Below, one piece after another: positions 7,427 through 15,725 of a DNA stretch of 64,000 bases. The position numbers and the translations under genes were made by a program. The stretch comes from an uncultured Algibacter sp. GTDB taxonomy: Bacteria > Bacteroidota > Bacteroidia > Flavobacteriales > Flavobacteriaceae. The DNA lies in NCBI RefSeq assembly GCF_947490405.1, contig NZ_CANLGU010000006.1, positions 167,410 to 231,409 on the forward strand, in the 5' to 3' direction. Under the pieces are notes generated by a model, which saw nothing but the letters and a program-made list of their open reading frames with translations, was not told where the DNA came from and did no database searches. Position 1 is the first letter of the stretch. Every line of letters starts with the position of its first letter.

Positions 7427-7806
7427 TCAACTTTTATGGCTAATCCTTTTTCTTTTCTTTTGGTTTCGCCTTCGTTAAAAGATGCTTTAGAGTACTCGAA
7501 TGTATAGGAGCTATCAGTAGTGGTTAATATTTTCATGTGAATAGGATCCTTTTCTGAAATTGATTTAGGGTTGATTTTATATAATACAAATTCACAATCG
7601 TTTATCCATTTTACCTCAGAGCTATCTGTCTTTCCATCATAGAAATTGATGCTATGCTTGTTGGTTCGTTTAAATGTGCCAGTTTTGGGAATGTTATTAA
7701 CTACATAATCAAAACGAAATGTTCCAGTTTTGTAGTCTTTACAGTTTCTATCTATGTTATAACAGCTAAAAAAACCTAAAAAGAGAATGAGAATTAAAAA
7801 ACGCAT
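7423..7806 (-). CDS. Small predicted lipoprotein
   Basis: From the ATG at 7804-7806 the protein has 127 residues with a typical lipoprotein signal (RFLILILFLGFFSC), so Cys15 would be lipidated and the mature protein begins CYNIDRNC. The mature part looks beta-rich (GTFRFDYVV, INFYDGKTDSSEVKWIND). An upstream start at 7848 would put 14 hydrophilic residues before the signal and overlap the neighbouring regulator, so it is rejected. It follows the XRE regulator on the same strand and probably shares its transcript. Function unknown. Confidence 0.8.
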   Translation of the reverse strand: MRFLILILFLGFFSCYNIDRNCKDYKTGTFRFDYVVNNIPKTGTFKRTNKHSINFYDGKTDSSEVKWINDCEFVLYKINPKSISEKDPIHMKILTTTDSSYTFEYSKASFNEGETKRKEKGLAIKVD

Positions 7807-7844
7807 AAATTGTAGTTTAAAAGCAAAATTACTAAAGTCTACAA

Positions 7845-8216
7845 TCAATTTTCAAAATTTTTAAAACTTCCGTCTGAATAAAAAATAACAATGCGTTCAA
7901 TCTCTTTATTGTTATTGTTATCTGAAAGTAATTTGTTTTCATCTAAAGCGGCTTTTAAGTTTGTTTGTTCGATTTCCTTAATTTCTTGTTTTGACGGAAA
8001 AACGCCCTTGCCATTAAAAAGCCAATATAAATCTACTTCAGGGTAGGCAGAAAGTATTTTTAAAATAAAATCTAAACTAGGCTTGTTTCTTCCTGATAAA
8101 ATATGTGAAATACTGGAACGCTGTACACCGATTTTTTCAGCAAAAGAAGATGCTGATTCATTGTAATAATCAATGATTTTTTGCAGTCTTTTTATAAAAT
8201 CCTCAGTGTTTATCAA
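7845..8216 (-). CDS. XRE-family helix-turn-helix regulator
   Basis: The 123-residue protein has an N-terminal Cro/C1-type HTH (about residues 8-65). The recognition region AEKIGVQRSSISHILSGRNKPSLDFILKIL is followed by VDLYWLFNGKG, typical of a Flavobacteriaceae XRE subgroup. The C-terminal 40 residues are polar and may mediate dimerisation. It is transcribed divergently from the M14 carboxypeptidase across 291 bases that contain several TTTACA/TGTAAA motifs and a perfect 14-bp palindrome. Autoregulation and control of its neighbour are plausible but inferred. Confidence 0.9.
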   Translation of the reverse strand: MINTEDFIKRLQKIIDYYNESASSFAEKIGVQRSSISHILSGRNKPSLDFILKILSAYPEVDLYWLFNGKGVFPSKQEIKEIEQTNLKAALDENKLLSDNNNNKEIERIVIFYSDGSFKNFEN

Positions 8217-8248
8217 TGTAAATTTGGTTTAATATCTTTTGTGATTAC

Positions 8249-8256
8249 AAATGTAA
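8249..8256 (-). promoter_or_regulatory. Candidate -7 box of the XRE regulator gene
   Basis: Minus-strand TACATTTG, identical to the two boxes that face the divergent carboxypeptidase gene. The start would be near 8243, leaving about 26 bases to the ATG at 8216. Confidence 0.45.
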
Positions 8257-8414
8257 CAATATAACCCTTAAAACCATTTTTTATTGTGTTAAACAATTTC
8301 ATTTAAATAAATGATTACTTTATATTTTGTGTTTTAATTCATTGATTTTAATATGTTTAATTGATAAAAATAAACACAAATTGATTTTCTATAATAACAC
8401 AACATCTGCTAACA

Positions 8415-8422
8415 TACATTTG
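8415..8422 (+). promoter_or_regulatory. Upstream -7 box facing the carboxypeptidase gene
   Basis: TACATTTG matches TAnnTTTG, about 85 bases before the ATG at 8508. No well-spaced -33 element is seen. Confidence 0.35.
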
Positions 8423-8430
8423 TATATAAT

Positions 8431-8490
8431 TGTAAACATTTACTTGTGATTACTCGTTTACATATGTAAATTACTAAATGTTTACATTTG
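8431..8490. promoter_or_regulatory. Cluster of TTTACA/TGTAAA motifs with a perfect palindrome
   Basis: Within 60 bases there are TGTAAA (8431), TTTACT (8439), the perfect 14-bp palindrome TTTACATATGTAAA (8457-8470), and TTTACATTTG (8481-8490). The last contains a second TACATTTG -7 box (8483-8490) only 18 bases before the start codon. A palindrome directly upstream of a -7 box is where a repressor dimer would sit. The divergent XRE protein is the obvious candidate. Confidence 0.45.
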
Positions 8491-8507
8491 TACACAAATA
8501 AAATTAC

Positions 8508-9653
8508 ATGCAATCAGAGAGAATAAATAAATTGTTTTTTGAGCATAAAGAAAATAGCTTGTCGCACCGTTATATTACTAATAAACACATAGAGCCTTTA
8601 TTAGAAAATTTACCGCAGTCTTTTCATGTTGAAACAATAGGCAGATCTGTTTTAAATAACCCTATTCATGGAATAAAAATTGGTCATGGTGCTAAAAAAA
8701 TTCTCATGTGGTCTCAAATGCACGGAAATGAGTCCACTACTACAAAAGCACTATTTGATCTTTTTAATACGTTTTTAAATTTAGATTCTGGACTTCAACA
8801 CGTTTTAGAAGCTTGTACATTATATGTTATTCCTATTTTAAATCCAGATGGCGCTGAAGTTTACACGAGAATAAATGCGAATGAGGTAGATTTAAATAGA
8901 GACGCTCAAAAATTATCTCAGCCTGAGAGCAAAGTATTGCGTAAAATTTTTGAATCCTTTAAGCCTAACTTTTGCTATAATTTACACGGACAGCGTACTA
9001 TATTTAGTGCCGGAAAAGGAAATAAATCTGCCACAGTATCATTTTTAGCACCTGCCCAGGACATAGATTGTACAATAACGCCAAATCGAAAAGTGGCCAT
9101 GGAAATTATTGGTGTAATGCACAGGGCTTTACAAGATACAATTCCAAATCAAGTAGGTGTTTATGATGATGCTTTTAACCTTAATTGTGTGGGTGATACG
9201 TTTCAGAGGGAAAATGTGCCCACAATACTCTTTGAAGCTGGACACTATGAAAATGACTATGCTAGAGATATAACAAGAAAGTTTATTTACATGTCATATA
9301 TAGTATCATTGGAGTATATTTCTAAAAACGAAATTAATGGAAGCAACTATAAATCCTATTTAAGCATTCCAGAGAATGATAAATCCTTTTTGGATGTCAT
9401 TATTAGAAATGCTAAAGTAAATGGTGAATTAGTTGATATAGGAATTCAGTATCAGGAGCGTTTAAAGGAGGGTAAACTAGAATTTATGCCAAAAATTGAA
9501 AAGATTGAAAAGCTTAATCAATTTTTTGGACATAAAGAGATTGATGCTAATCGATCTGAAGTATTGACTGCTTCTGGAGATTTGTTGCAATTAGGTTACG
9601 AAAACGTTTTCGTAATATTAAATAATGAAAAATTATTGCTTTTATCGAAATAA
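8508..9653 (+). CDS. M14-family zinc carboxypeptidase
   Basis: The protein of 381 residues has the M14 zinc site: HGNE (His72, Glu75) and a later ligand His160 in YNLHGQ. NPDGAEVYTRINANEVDLNRD is a hallmark of the family, and the catalytic Glu is probably Glu243 in LFEAGHYEN. There is no signal peptide, so it acts in the cytoplasm. Candidate substrates are small peptides, gamma-linked cell-wall peptides or N-acyl amino acids (the succinylglutamate desuccinylase branch shares the fold). The C-terminal 110 residues form a separate beta-rich extension. It is followed by the Lrp/AsnC regulator on the same strand, 70 bases away. Confidence 0.88.
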   Translation: MQSERINKLFFEHKENSLSHRYITNKHIEPLLENLPQSFHVETIGRSVLNNPIHGIKIGHGAKKILMWSQMHGNESTTTKALFDLFNTFLNLDSGLQHVLEACTLYVIPILNPDGAEVYTRINANEVDLNRDAQKLSQPESKVLRKIFESFKPNFCYNLHGQRTIFSAGKGNKSATVSFLAPAQDIDCTITPNRKVAMEIIGVMHRALQDTIPNQVGVYDDAFNLNCVGDTFQRENVPTILFEAGHYENDYARDITRKFIYMSYIVSLEYISKNEINGSNYKSYLSIPENDKSFLDVIIRNAKVNGELVDIGIQYQERLKEGKLEFMPKIEKIEKLNQFFGHKEIDANRSEVLTASGDLLQLGYENVFVILNNEKLLLLSK

Positions 9654-9723
9654 AAGCTATCGATATTGACTTATTTTTAATGAAAATGTATTAATTTTAC
9701 TCCATATTTAAGAATAATTAATT

Positions 9724-10203
9724 ATGGGAAAAATTAAATTAGACGAAATTGATCATCAAATTCTTGACATGTTAATCGATAACACAAGAATTCCTTTCAC
9801 TGATATCGCAAAGAAGTTATTAATATCGGCAGGTACAGTTCATGTTCGTGTAAAAAAAATGGAGGAAGCAGGTATTATCAAAGGGTCCTCTTTGATGTTA
9901 GATTATAAAAAACTAGGATATTCTTTTATTGCTTATGTTGGCGTATATCTAAACAATACCTCTCAAACAAAATTTGTTTTAGAACGCATTAATGAAATAC
10001 CTTATGTTACTGTAGCGCACATAACTACGGGTAAGTTTAATATTTTCTGTAAAATTAGAGCAAGAAGCACTGAACACGCTAAACAGGTTATCTTTTTATT
10101 AGACGATATTGAAGGCGTTTATAGAACAGAAACGATGATTTCTTTAGAAGAAAGTATCAATGATAAAAAACGTTTGATGCATTCTATATTCAATGATTTA
10201 TAA
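9724..10203 (+). CDS. Lrp/AsnC-family transcriptional regulator
   Basis: The 159-residue protein has an N-terminal winged HTH (LDEIDHQILDMLIDNTRIPFT... with KKLLISAGTVHVRVKKMEEAGII, residues 5-60) and a C-terminal RAM ligand-binding domain (GYSFIAYVGVYL, HITTGKFNIFCKI, TETMISLEESI). Such proteins form octamers and respond to amino acids. It probably has its own weak promoter upstream (TTG 9666-9668, TAATTTTA 9692-9699). A strong terminator follows and separates it from the polysaccharide locus. A regulatory link to amino-acid genes in that locus cannot be shown from the sequence. Confidence 0.93.
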   Translation: MGKIKLDEIDHQILDMLIDNTRIPFTDIAKKLLISAGTVHVRVKKMEEAGIIKGSSLMLDYKKLGYSFIAYVGVYLNNTSQTKFVLERINEIPYVTVAHITTGKFNIFCKIRARSTEHAKQVIFLLDDIEGVYRTETMISLEESINDKKRLMHSIFNDL

Positions 10204-10230
10204 AGCACTGATAATGCAGCTATTACATAG

Positions 10231-10257
10231 AAAAGCTCCTTTAAAGGGAGCTTTTTT
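10231..10257 (+). terminator. Intrinsic terminator after the Lrp/AsnC gene
   Basis: AAAAGCTCC (10231-10239) and GGGAGCTTTT form a stem around TTTAAA, followed by a T tract. It marks the left boundary of the polysaccharide locus. Confidence 0.85.
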
Positions 10258-10326
10258 GTTTGTTTTATTTTAAAACATGTGTATCAAGGCAATTATTGTG
10301 TAATTCATAGAAAAATTTTGATTTAC

Positions 10327-10334
10327 TACATTTG
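10327..10334 (+). promoter_or_regulatory. Candidate -7 box for the Dlt-like gene cassette
   Basis: TACATTTG lies 63 bases before the MBOAT ATG, in the only gap of useful size before the five-gene plus-strand cassette. No -33 TTG at standard spacing is seen. Confidence 0.4.
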
Positions 10335-10397
10335 TTAAGAGATATTTGCTCAATTATATTTAAAACTTAAATAATAACCTACTTATAAATACTTTAT

Positions 10398-11831
10398 ATG
10401 TTATTTAATTCTATTGAGTTTTTTGTTTTTCTACCAATAGTTTTTGTGCTTTATTGGTTTGTTACTGCAAAATACTTAAAAGCCCAAAATTTACTAATTG
10501 CAATTGCTAGTTATGTGTTTTATGGATGGTGGGATTGGAGATTCTTATCCCTCATAGCATTTAGTTCAATTATTGATTATACCATTGGGCTTCTATTACA
10601 AAGAACAGAAGTAAAATCTAAACGTAAAGCATTACTATGGATTAGTATATGTGTAAATTTAGGTTTTCTTGGATTCTTTAAATATTATAATTTTTTCATT
10701 CAAAGTTTAGTTGATTCTTTCACACTTTTAGGACAACCTTTATCTATCAACTCACTTAATATAATACTTCCCGTAGGAATTAGTTTTTATACATTTCAAA
10801 CATTAAGTTATACAATTGATGTTTATAACAAGAAGTTAGAGCCCACTAAAGATTTTATAGCTTTTTCGGCATTTGTTAGTTTCTTTCCTCAACTTGTAGC
10901 TGGCCCTATTGAAAGAGCAACTAATCTTTTACCGCAGTTTTATTCTAAAAGAGTATTTAAATATGATTTAGCAATTAACGGTATGCGACAAGTATTGTGG
11001 GGATTATTCAAAAAAGTTGTAATAGCTGACAATTGCGCCAAGTATGCTAATATAATTTTTAATAATTATGAAGATTATTCTGGAAGTACATTAGTTCTAG
11101 GAGCGTTTTTCTTTGCGTTTCAAATTTATGGAGATTTTTCAGGTTATTCAGATATAGCCATAGGTGTTTCCAGATTATTTGGCTTTGATTTAAAGCGAAA
11201 TTTTGCATTTCCATACTTTTCAAGGGATATTGCTGAGTTTTGGAGAAGATGGCATATATCATTATCCACATGGTTTCGTGATTATCTTTATATTCCATTA
11301 GGAGGAAGTAGAGGAGGAATCAAGATGAAACTAAGAAATACGTTTATTATTTTTATAGTAAGTGGATTTTGGCACGGAGCTAACTGGACCTTTATAGTTT
11401 GGGGAGCATTAAATGCTATTTATTTTTTACCCTTACTTCTTACAAATAAGAATAGAGTAAATACTAATATTGTTGCTGAAGGCAAATATCTACCTAGTTT
11501 TAAAGAAATAAGGCAAATGGCAATAACATTTTTTATTACCCTTATTGCTTGGGTGTTTTTTAGAGCAGATTCGGTTACTCATGCATTTCTATACTTAAAA
11601 GGAATATTTTCTAGTTCTTTATTCAGTTATTTTGAGATATTCCCAGTCACAATTTTATCATTGCTGCTATTTTTTATAATTATCGAATGGTTAGGTAGAA
11701 ACTCAGAGTTTGCAATTGAAAATGTGGATTTTATGAATAAGCCAATAAGATGGGGATTTTATGTAGGTCTGATAGTGCTTATGTTTGCTTATACTGGAGA
11801 ACAACAAGAATTTATTTATTTCCAATTTTAG
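10398..11831 (+). CDS. MBOAT-family O-acyltransferase (DltB/AlgI-like)
   Basis: The 477-residue polytopic inner-membrane protein belongs to the membrane-bound O-acyltransferases that pass acyl or aminoacyl groups to extracytoplasmic glycans. Visible motifs are ASYVFYGWWDWRF near the N-terminus, LPVGISFYTFQTLSYTIDVY (residues 124-143), the FWRRWHISLSTWFRDYLYIPLGG block with His286, and the catalytic His326 in GFWHGANW. It is the first gene of a tight plus-strand run (SGNH protein 3 bases later, then GNAT, adenylation enzyme and carrier protein). In the dlt system DltB takes D-alanyl groups from a carrier protein. The same division of labour is inferred here, but the acyl group is unknown. Confidence 0.93.
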   Translation: MLFNSIEFFVFLPIVFVLYWFVTAKYLKAQNLLIAIASYVFYGWWDWRFLSLIAFSSIIDYTIGLLLQRTEVKSKRKALLWISICVNLGFLGFFKYYNFFIQSLVDSFTLLGQPLSINSLNIILPVGISFYTFQTLSYTIDVYNKKLEPTKDFIAFSAFVSFFPQLVAGPIERATNLLPQFYSKRVFKYDLAINGMRQVLWGLFKKVVIADNCAKYANIIFNNYEDYSGSTLVLGAFFFAFQIYGDFSGYSDIAIGVSRLFGFDLKRNFAFPYFSRDIAEFWRRWHISLSTWFRDYLYIPLGGSRGGIKMKLRNTFIIFIVSGFWHGANWTFIVWGALNAIYFLPLLLTNKNRVNTNIVAEGKYLPSFKEIRQMAITFFITLIAWVFFRADSVTHAFLYLKGIFSSSLFSYFEIFPVTILSLLLFFIIIEWLGRNSEFAIENVDFMNKPIRWGFYVGLIVLMFAYTGEQQEFIYFQF

Positions 11832-11834
11832 AAT

Positions 11835-12746
11835 ATGCTTAAATTTATTAGAAATATAGTTTTATTTATAATTGCAGCAATGATTGCAGGTGAAGTTGTT
11901 GTTAGAATAACCCACGCCGTATCAGACGTGCCTCAAAGAATAATTGATGGTGATGGAATTCAGAAGTATTATCCAAACCAAACTGGGTACTCATTAAATG
12001 GAGAGCATACGTGGCTAATAAACGAACTTGGTTGGCCAGGGGAGTTGCCTAAAAGCTATGATAATCTAGTGTTAATTATAGGAGATTCTTTTGTAGAGAA
12101 TTTTATGAATCCAAATGAGTGTCATCAAGCACCTCTTCTAGAAGATAGAGTTAATGAGTATAGTTTTTTGGAAACAGCTAGATCTGGGGTTTCTTTTATT
12201 GAAGCTTTTGAAATTGCAAAACAAATGGATACACTAAACCCAGTTAAAAGTCTCTTATATATAAATGATAGTGATTTTTACGAAAGCGTAAAAGAAATAA
12301 GTGAAAAGCAAGATATTACTCAATTAGACATATCTAAGAGTAGAGTGATTCATGGAAAAATGAAATCTCCAGGGATTAAAAAAGTCTTATACAATTGGAA
12401 ACTTATGTACTATTTTTATAATAGATTTCCATTGAATTTTGAAAGTAAAAAACCACCAAAAAAGTACGTGCCTAAAGAGAGAACATTAAAACATGCTAAT
12501 GAAGTAGACGGTTTGTTAAATTATATAAAAACTAAGTATCGCATAACTGATAAAATACTAGTTTTTCACCCTTATTCAAGTAAAAAACTTATTACCAAAT
12601 GCGAAGAAGTTGGTTTTAAAGTTATTTCATTAGACTCGAGTAATGATAGTAACTCTTGGACGTTCGATTTTGATCATCATTGGACTTGCTATGGACATGA
12701 ACAGGTTGCAAATCAAGTCGCAAGAAGTTTAAAAAGTTCACATTAA
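11835..12746 (+). CDS. SGNH-hydrolase-like membrane-anchored protein, partner of the MBOAT protein
   Basis: The 303-residue protein has one N-terminal membrane segment (residues 4-20), then a soluble domain with the SGNH block-I motif IIGDSF (Ser85). At the C-terminus DHHWTCYGHEQ (residues 280-290) resembles the Asp-x-His block V of AlgX/AlgJ/DltD-type proteins. Orientation rules place the catalytic domain in the periplasm. Its gene starts 3 bases after the MBOAT stop, an arrangement seen for many MBOAT/SGNH pairs that complete acyl transfer to a polysaccharide. Whether it transfers or removes the group cannot be told. Confidence 0.8.
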   Translation: MLKFIRNIVLFIIAAMIAGEVVVRITHAVSDVPQRIIDGDGIQKYYPNQTGYSLNGEHTWLINELGWPGELPKSYDNLVLIIGDSFVENFMNPNECHQAPLLEDRVNEYSFLETARSGVSFIEAFEIAKQMDTLNPVKSLLYINDSDFYESVKEISEKQDITQLDISKSRVIHGKMKSPGIKKVLYNWKLMYYFYNRFPLNFESKKPPKKYVPKERTLKHANEVDGLLNYIKTKYRITDKILVFHPYSSKKLITKCEEVGFKVISLDSSNDSNSWTFDFDHHWTCYGHEQVANQVARSLKSSH

Positions 12747-12816
12747 AATAGTAACAATACATAAACGATAATACTTTTTGATTACAACCCCTTAATCATC
12801 TTCTTATAAAACCTAA

Positions 12817-13914
12817 ATGAATAACTTAGAAGTCATTACAATAACAAAGCATAAATTAGAAGATGCCATTCTAAATAATACATTTTGGAATGGTAAAATG
12901 GATGCCCCGTTTTCAAAGAATAAGGCAAAATGGATGCTTAAAAATGATCGTGCAAATGCTGATGATACATTGGCTGTGTTTGCTTATGATGGAAAAAAAA
13001 TTATTGCTCTAGTGTATCTTGTGCCTGATTTGATAACAACAAATAATAATCTAACAAAAAAAGTATTTTGGAGCCAAAGGTGGTGGGTAGCTGATAAATA
13101 TAAAGACACTGTACTTTCTACCTACATAAAAAAATTATCCCTCAATGCTAGTAAAAATAATGTATTAGTGAAATTTTTAGGAGATAACACTAAGGCTTAT
13201 TATAAAAAACAACCTTTTACAGAATTTTCGAAACGAAAAAGGTATATTATTATTTTTAGTTTAGATTATGAGCTTTTAATATATAAAAAAGAGAGCTTGA
13301 AAAAAGCAGCATCGTTAATAAAACTTGCTGATAGATTTTCTAGAAAAATTATTGCAAAGCTTAACAGAAGTAAAACAAAAATAAATAAAAGTTTAATAAA
13401 CTATAAAAGTGTTTCGCATTTAAATGATGAACTATGGGATTTTTTGAATAAACACTGTGTAAATGATATTGTGCCAAAAGATAAAGCATACATTAATTGG
13501 CAAATAGACAATAATCAATATCATGTTATAAATAATAAAGAGGATAAACTTGGTTATAAATGTTTACTAGGCTCTATTTCCGATAAAATGTATAACTCTA
13601 ACCTTGTAGTTAAAAATAATGACGAAATAATTGGTTTTATTTCTGGTTTTATATCTAATAATAGATTTATAGTGCGATATTTTATTTCTGATAAAAACTT
13701 CTATAGTGAATGTGCAAAGGTTTTAATAAGAGCTGTAATTGATACTGAATGCACAATACTTCAAACTGAAAACACAGTATTAGGCGAGTATGTTATGAGC
13801 AATTTCCATAAGGTTTATGCTGACGTTAAACCTTTAGTATCACTTATTCATAATGATATTGATGTAGACATGAATAATGCAATGATGACAGACCAAGACG
13901 GTAACTTTTTCTAA
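12817..13914 (+). CDS. GNAT-like acyltransferase of unknown substrate
   Basis: The 365-residue protein seems to hold two diverged GNAT-like halves. The first contains DDTLAVFAYDGKKIIALVYLVPDL (about residues 45-70). The second contains NLVVKNNDEIIGFISGFISN and a terminal HKVYADVKPLVSLI..DQDGNFF, typical of GNAT-related proteins in surface-glycan loci. The middle is very lysine-rich. No signal or membrane segment is present, so it is cytoplasmic. It lies between the SGNH gene and the adenylation gene, so it probably acts on the same substituent, perhaps N-acylating the amino acid. That role is inferred from position only. Confidence 0.65.
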   Translation: MNNLEVITITKHKLEDAILNNTFWNGKMDAPFSKNKAKWMLKNDRANADDTLAVFAYDGKKIIALVYLVPDLITTNNNLTKKVFWSQRWWVADKYKDTVLSTYIKKLSLNASKNNVLVKFLGDNTKAYYKKQPFTEFSKRKRYIIIFSLDYELLIYKKESLKKAASLIKLADRFSRKIIAKLNRSKTKINKSLINYKSVSHLNDELWDFLNKHCVNDIVPKDKAYINWQIDNNQYHVINNKEDKLGYKCLLGSISDKMYNSNLVVKNNDEIIGFISGFISNNRFIVRYFISDKNFYSECAKVLIRAVIDTECTILQTENTVLGEYVMSNFHKVYADVKPLVSLIHNDIDVDMNNAMMTDQDGNFF

Positions 13915-13918
13915 ATTA

Positions 13919-15421
13919 ATGATGAATTTAATTTATAGCCTACATAAATCTTTTGAGCTTAATGCAAAAAGAAATGCATTTTGTATAGATGATAAATTTT
14001 ACTCATATCAAGACTTATTAGATTCTGTTATTAAAGTACGTAAAATTATTACCAGCAATATAGATGTTATTGATAACAACATAGGATTGGTTATAAATGA
14101 CGATTTAGAAACTTACGCTACTATTTTTGGATTATGGATGGAAGGGAAGGCATATGTTCCAGTAAATCCAATTGCTCCTAAGACAAGGAATCTAGAAATT
14201 TTAAATGCCATTAACATAAAACATATTTTTGATTCATCAAGTAAAGTTGAGTACTCGGACTTTAAAACACATAATGTAAGTGAAGCAAATACAAATAATA
14301 GCACATTTGAATCAATTAAATTTAATGAATCTAATTTAGCTTATGTTTTATTTACAAGTGGGAGTACAGGAGCTCCTAAAGGCATCCCTATTAGTTTTAA
14401 AAACTTAAACGCGTTGGCTACTGCACTTGATAGAGATGAAGAGTATAAATTAAAAGCAGCAGACAGATGTTTACAAATGTATGACTTAACATTTGATGCT
14501 TCGCTTACGGCCCTATTACCAGCACTATTAGTTGGAGCTTGTTCATATACCGTGCCTTCAAACGTTATAAAATATTTTCATGTTTATAAACTTTTAGAAA
14601 AACATAAGTTAACTGTTTTAAAGATGGTGCCTTCAATAATTTACTACCTAAGACCTTATTTCTCAGAAATTAACGCACCATCAGTTCGTTATTCAATTTT
14701 TGGAGGCGAAAAGCTCTATGAGGATATTGTAAATGATTGGGTTAAATGTGTGCCTAATAGTAAAGTGCTAAATCATTATGGGCCAACAGAATTTACAGTT
14801 TGCAGTAATTATTATAAATACAAATCAAATAAAAAAAATAAATCTCATAACGGCGTTCTTTCTATCGGGAAGCCTTTTAAAGGCGTAGATTGTTTAATTT
14901 TAGATGAAGAAGAGGATATAGCCTCTAACAACCAAGTGGGAGAGTTGTGTTTGTCTGGAAATCAATTAACAAGTGGGTATTACAAAAATGAATCATTGAA
15001 CCTCACTTCGTTTTTTACACATAAAACAGCCAATGGAATATCTAAAAGGTTTTACAAAACTGGAGATTTATGTTTTATGGATGATGATGGTGATTATATG
15101 TATGTTGGTAGAAAAGATTTCCAAGTTAAGATAGGAGGATATAGAGTTGAGTTAGGTGAAATTGAGTATCATGTTAGAAACCATGAATCTACAAAGTCAA
15201 AAAACACTTTAGTCATTGATGTTAAAAACACTAGTGATAATGATGAACTTGTAATCGTTGTTGAAAGTATCCAATTTGATACTAAAGCGTTATTAGAATA
15301 TTTGAACACAAAACTTGCTGATTATATGGTTCCTAAGAAAGTGTTTTTTATTGACAATTTCCCTCACAATAAAAATGGAAAGATTGATAGAAAAGCGCTA
15401 AGAAATATTATAAAAAATTAA
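13919..15421 (+). CDS. Amino-acid adenylation enzyme (DltA/NRPS A-domain type)
   Basis: This stand-alone AMP-forming enzyme activates an acid with ATP and loads it on a carrier protein. Its 500 residues match DltA in size. Core motifs run in order: A3 YVLFTSGSTGAPKG (142-155), A4 MYDLTFDAS (187-195), A5 NHYGPTEFT (285-293), A7 YKTGD, A8 GRKDFQVKIGGYRVELGEIE and A10 NGKIDRKAL with Lys488. The Asp in A4 FDxS (Asp193) corresponds to the residue that binds the alpha-amino group in amino-acid-activating domains (Asp235 of GrsA PheA), which favours an amino-acid substrate. The next gene encodes a carrier protein. The amino acid itself was not predicted. Confidence 0.9.
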   Translation: MMNLIYSLHKSFELNAKRNAFCIDDKFYSYQDLLDSVIKVRKIITSNIDVIDNNIGLVINDDLETYATIFGLWMEGKAYVPVNPIAPKTRNLEILNAINIKHIFDSSSKVEYSDFKTHNVSEANTNNSTFESIKFNESNLAYVLFTSGSTGAPKGIPISFKNLNALATALDRDEEYKLKAADRCLQMYDLTFDASLTALLPALLVGACSYTVPSNVIKYFHVYKLLEKHKLTVLKMVPSIIYYLRPYFSEINAPSVRYSIFGGEKLYEDIVNDWVKCVPNSKVLNHYGPTEFTVCSNYYKYKSNKKNKSHNGVLSIGKPFKGVDCLILDEEEDIASNNQVGELCLSGNQLTSGYYKNESLNLTSFFTHKTANGISKRFYKTGDLCFMDDDGDYMYVGRKDFQVKIGGYRVELGEIEYHVRNHESTKSKNTLVIDVKNTSDNDELVIVVESIQFDTKALLEYLNTKLADYMVPKKVFFIDNFPHNKNGKIDRKALRNIIKN

Positions 15422-15424
15422 AAG

Positions 15425-15670
15425 ATGAATTCAGAAGAAATTATAATTACTATAAGAAAATCGTTTGTTAAGATTTTAGAGCACGATAATTTTGAGTTAA
15501 ATGAATCTACAACAGCAAAAGATGTTGATGGATGGGAGTCTATAACTCATTTATTGATAATGAACGATATTGAAAAATCCTTCGATATTAAATTCAAATT
15601 AATGGATTTAATGTCTATGGAGAACATAGGGGATTTAATTAAGACAATTAAAAAAGAAATTCAAGCTTAA
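15425..15670 (+). CDS. Acyl/peptidyl carrier protein (DltC-like)
   Basis: The 81-residue acidic four-helix carrier has DVDGWESITHLLIM, where Ser39 is the expected phosphopantetheine attachment site (usually DSL in acyl carrier proteins; WESIT here). It starts 3 bases after the adenylation gene, so the two are almost certainly a loading pair. DltC is 78-81 residues. It is the last plus-strand gene of the cassette and faces the minus-strand formyltransferase gene. Confidence 0.9.
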   Translation: MNSEEIIITIRKSFVKILEHDNFELNESTTAKDVDGWESITHLLIMNDIEKSFDIKFKLMDLMSMENIGDLIKTIKKEIQA

Positions 15671-15701
15671 TTACAGGTTGTTTATATTCTTTATTAATGA
15701 G

Positions 15702-15725
15702 ATAATATCCAATTAATTATATTAT
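15702..15725. terminator. Weak A/T-only hairpin between convergent operons
   Basis: ATAATAT (15702-15708) and ATATTAT (15719-15725) can pair around a 10-base loop. It is the only inverted repeat seen in the 51-base convergent gap. With no G/C pairs it would be a poor terminator. Confidence 0.2.

Noticed and set aside
7807-7848. Upstream start for the small lipoprotein
   Set aside because: It would place 14 residues before the lipoprotein signal and overlap the XRE gene.
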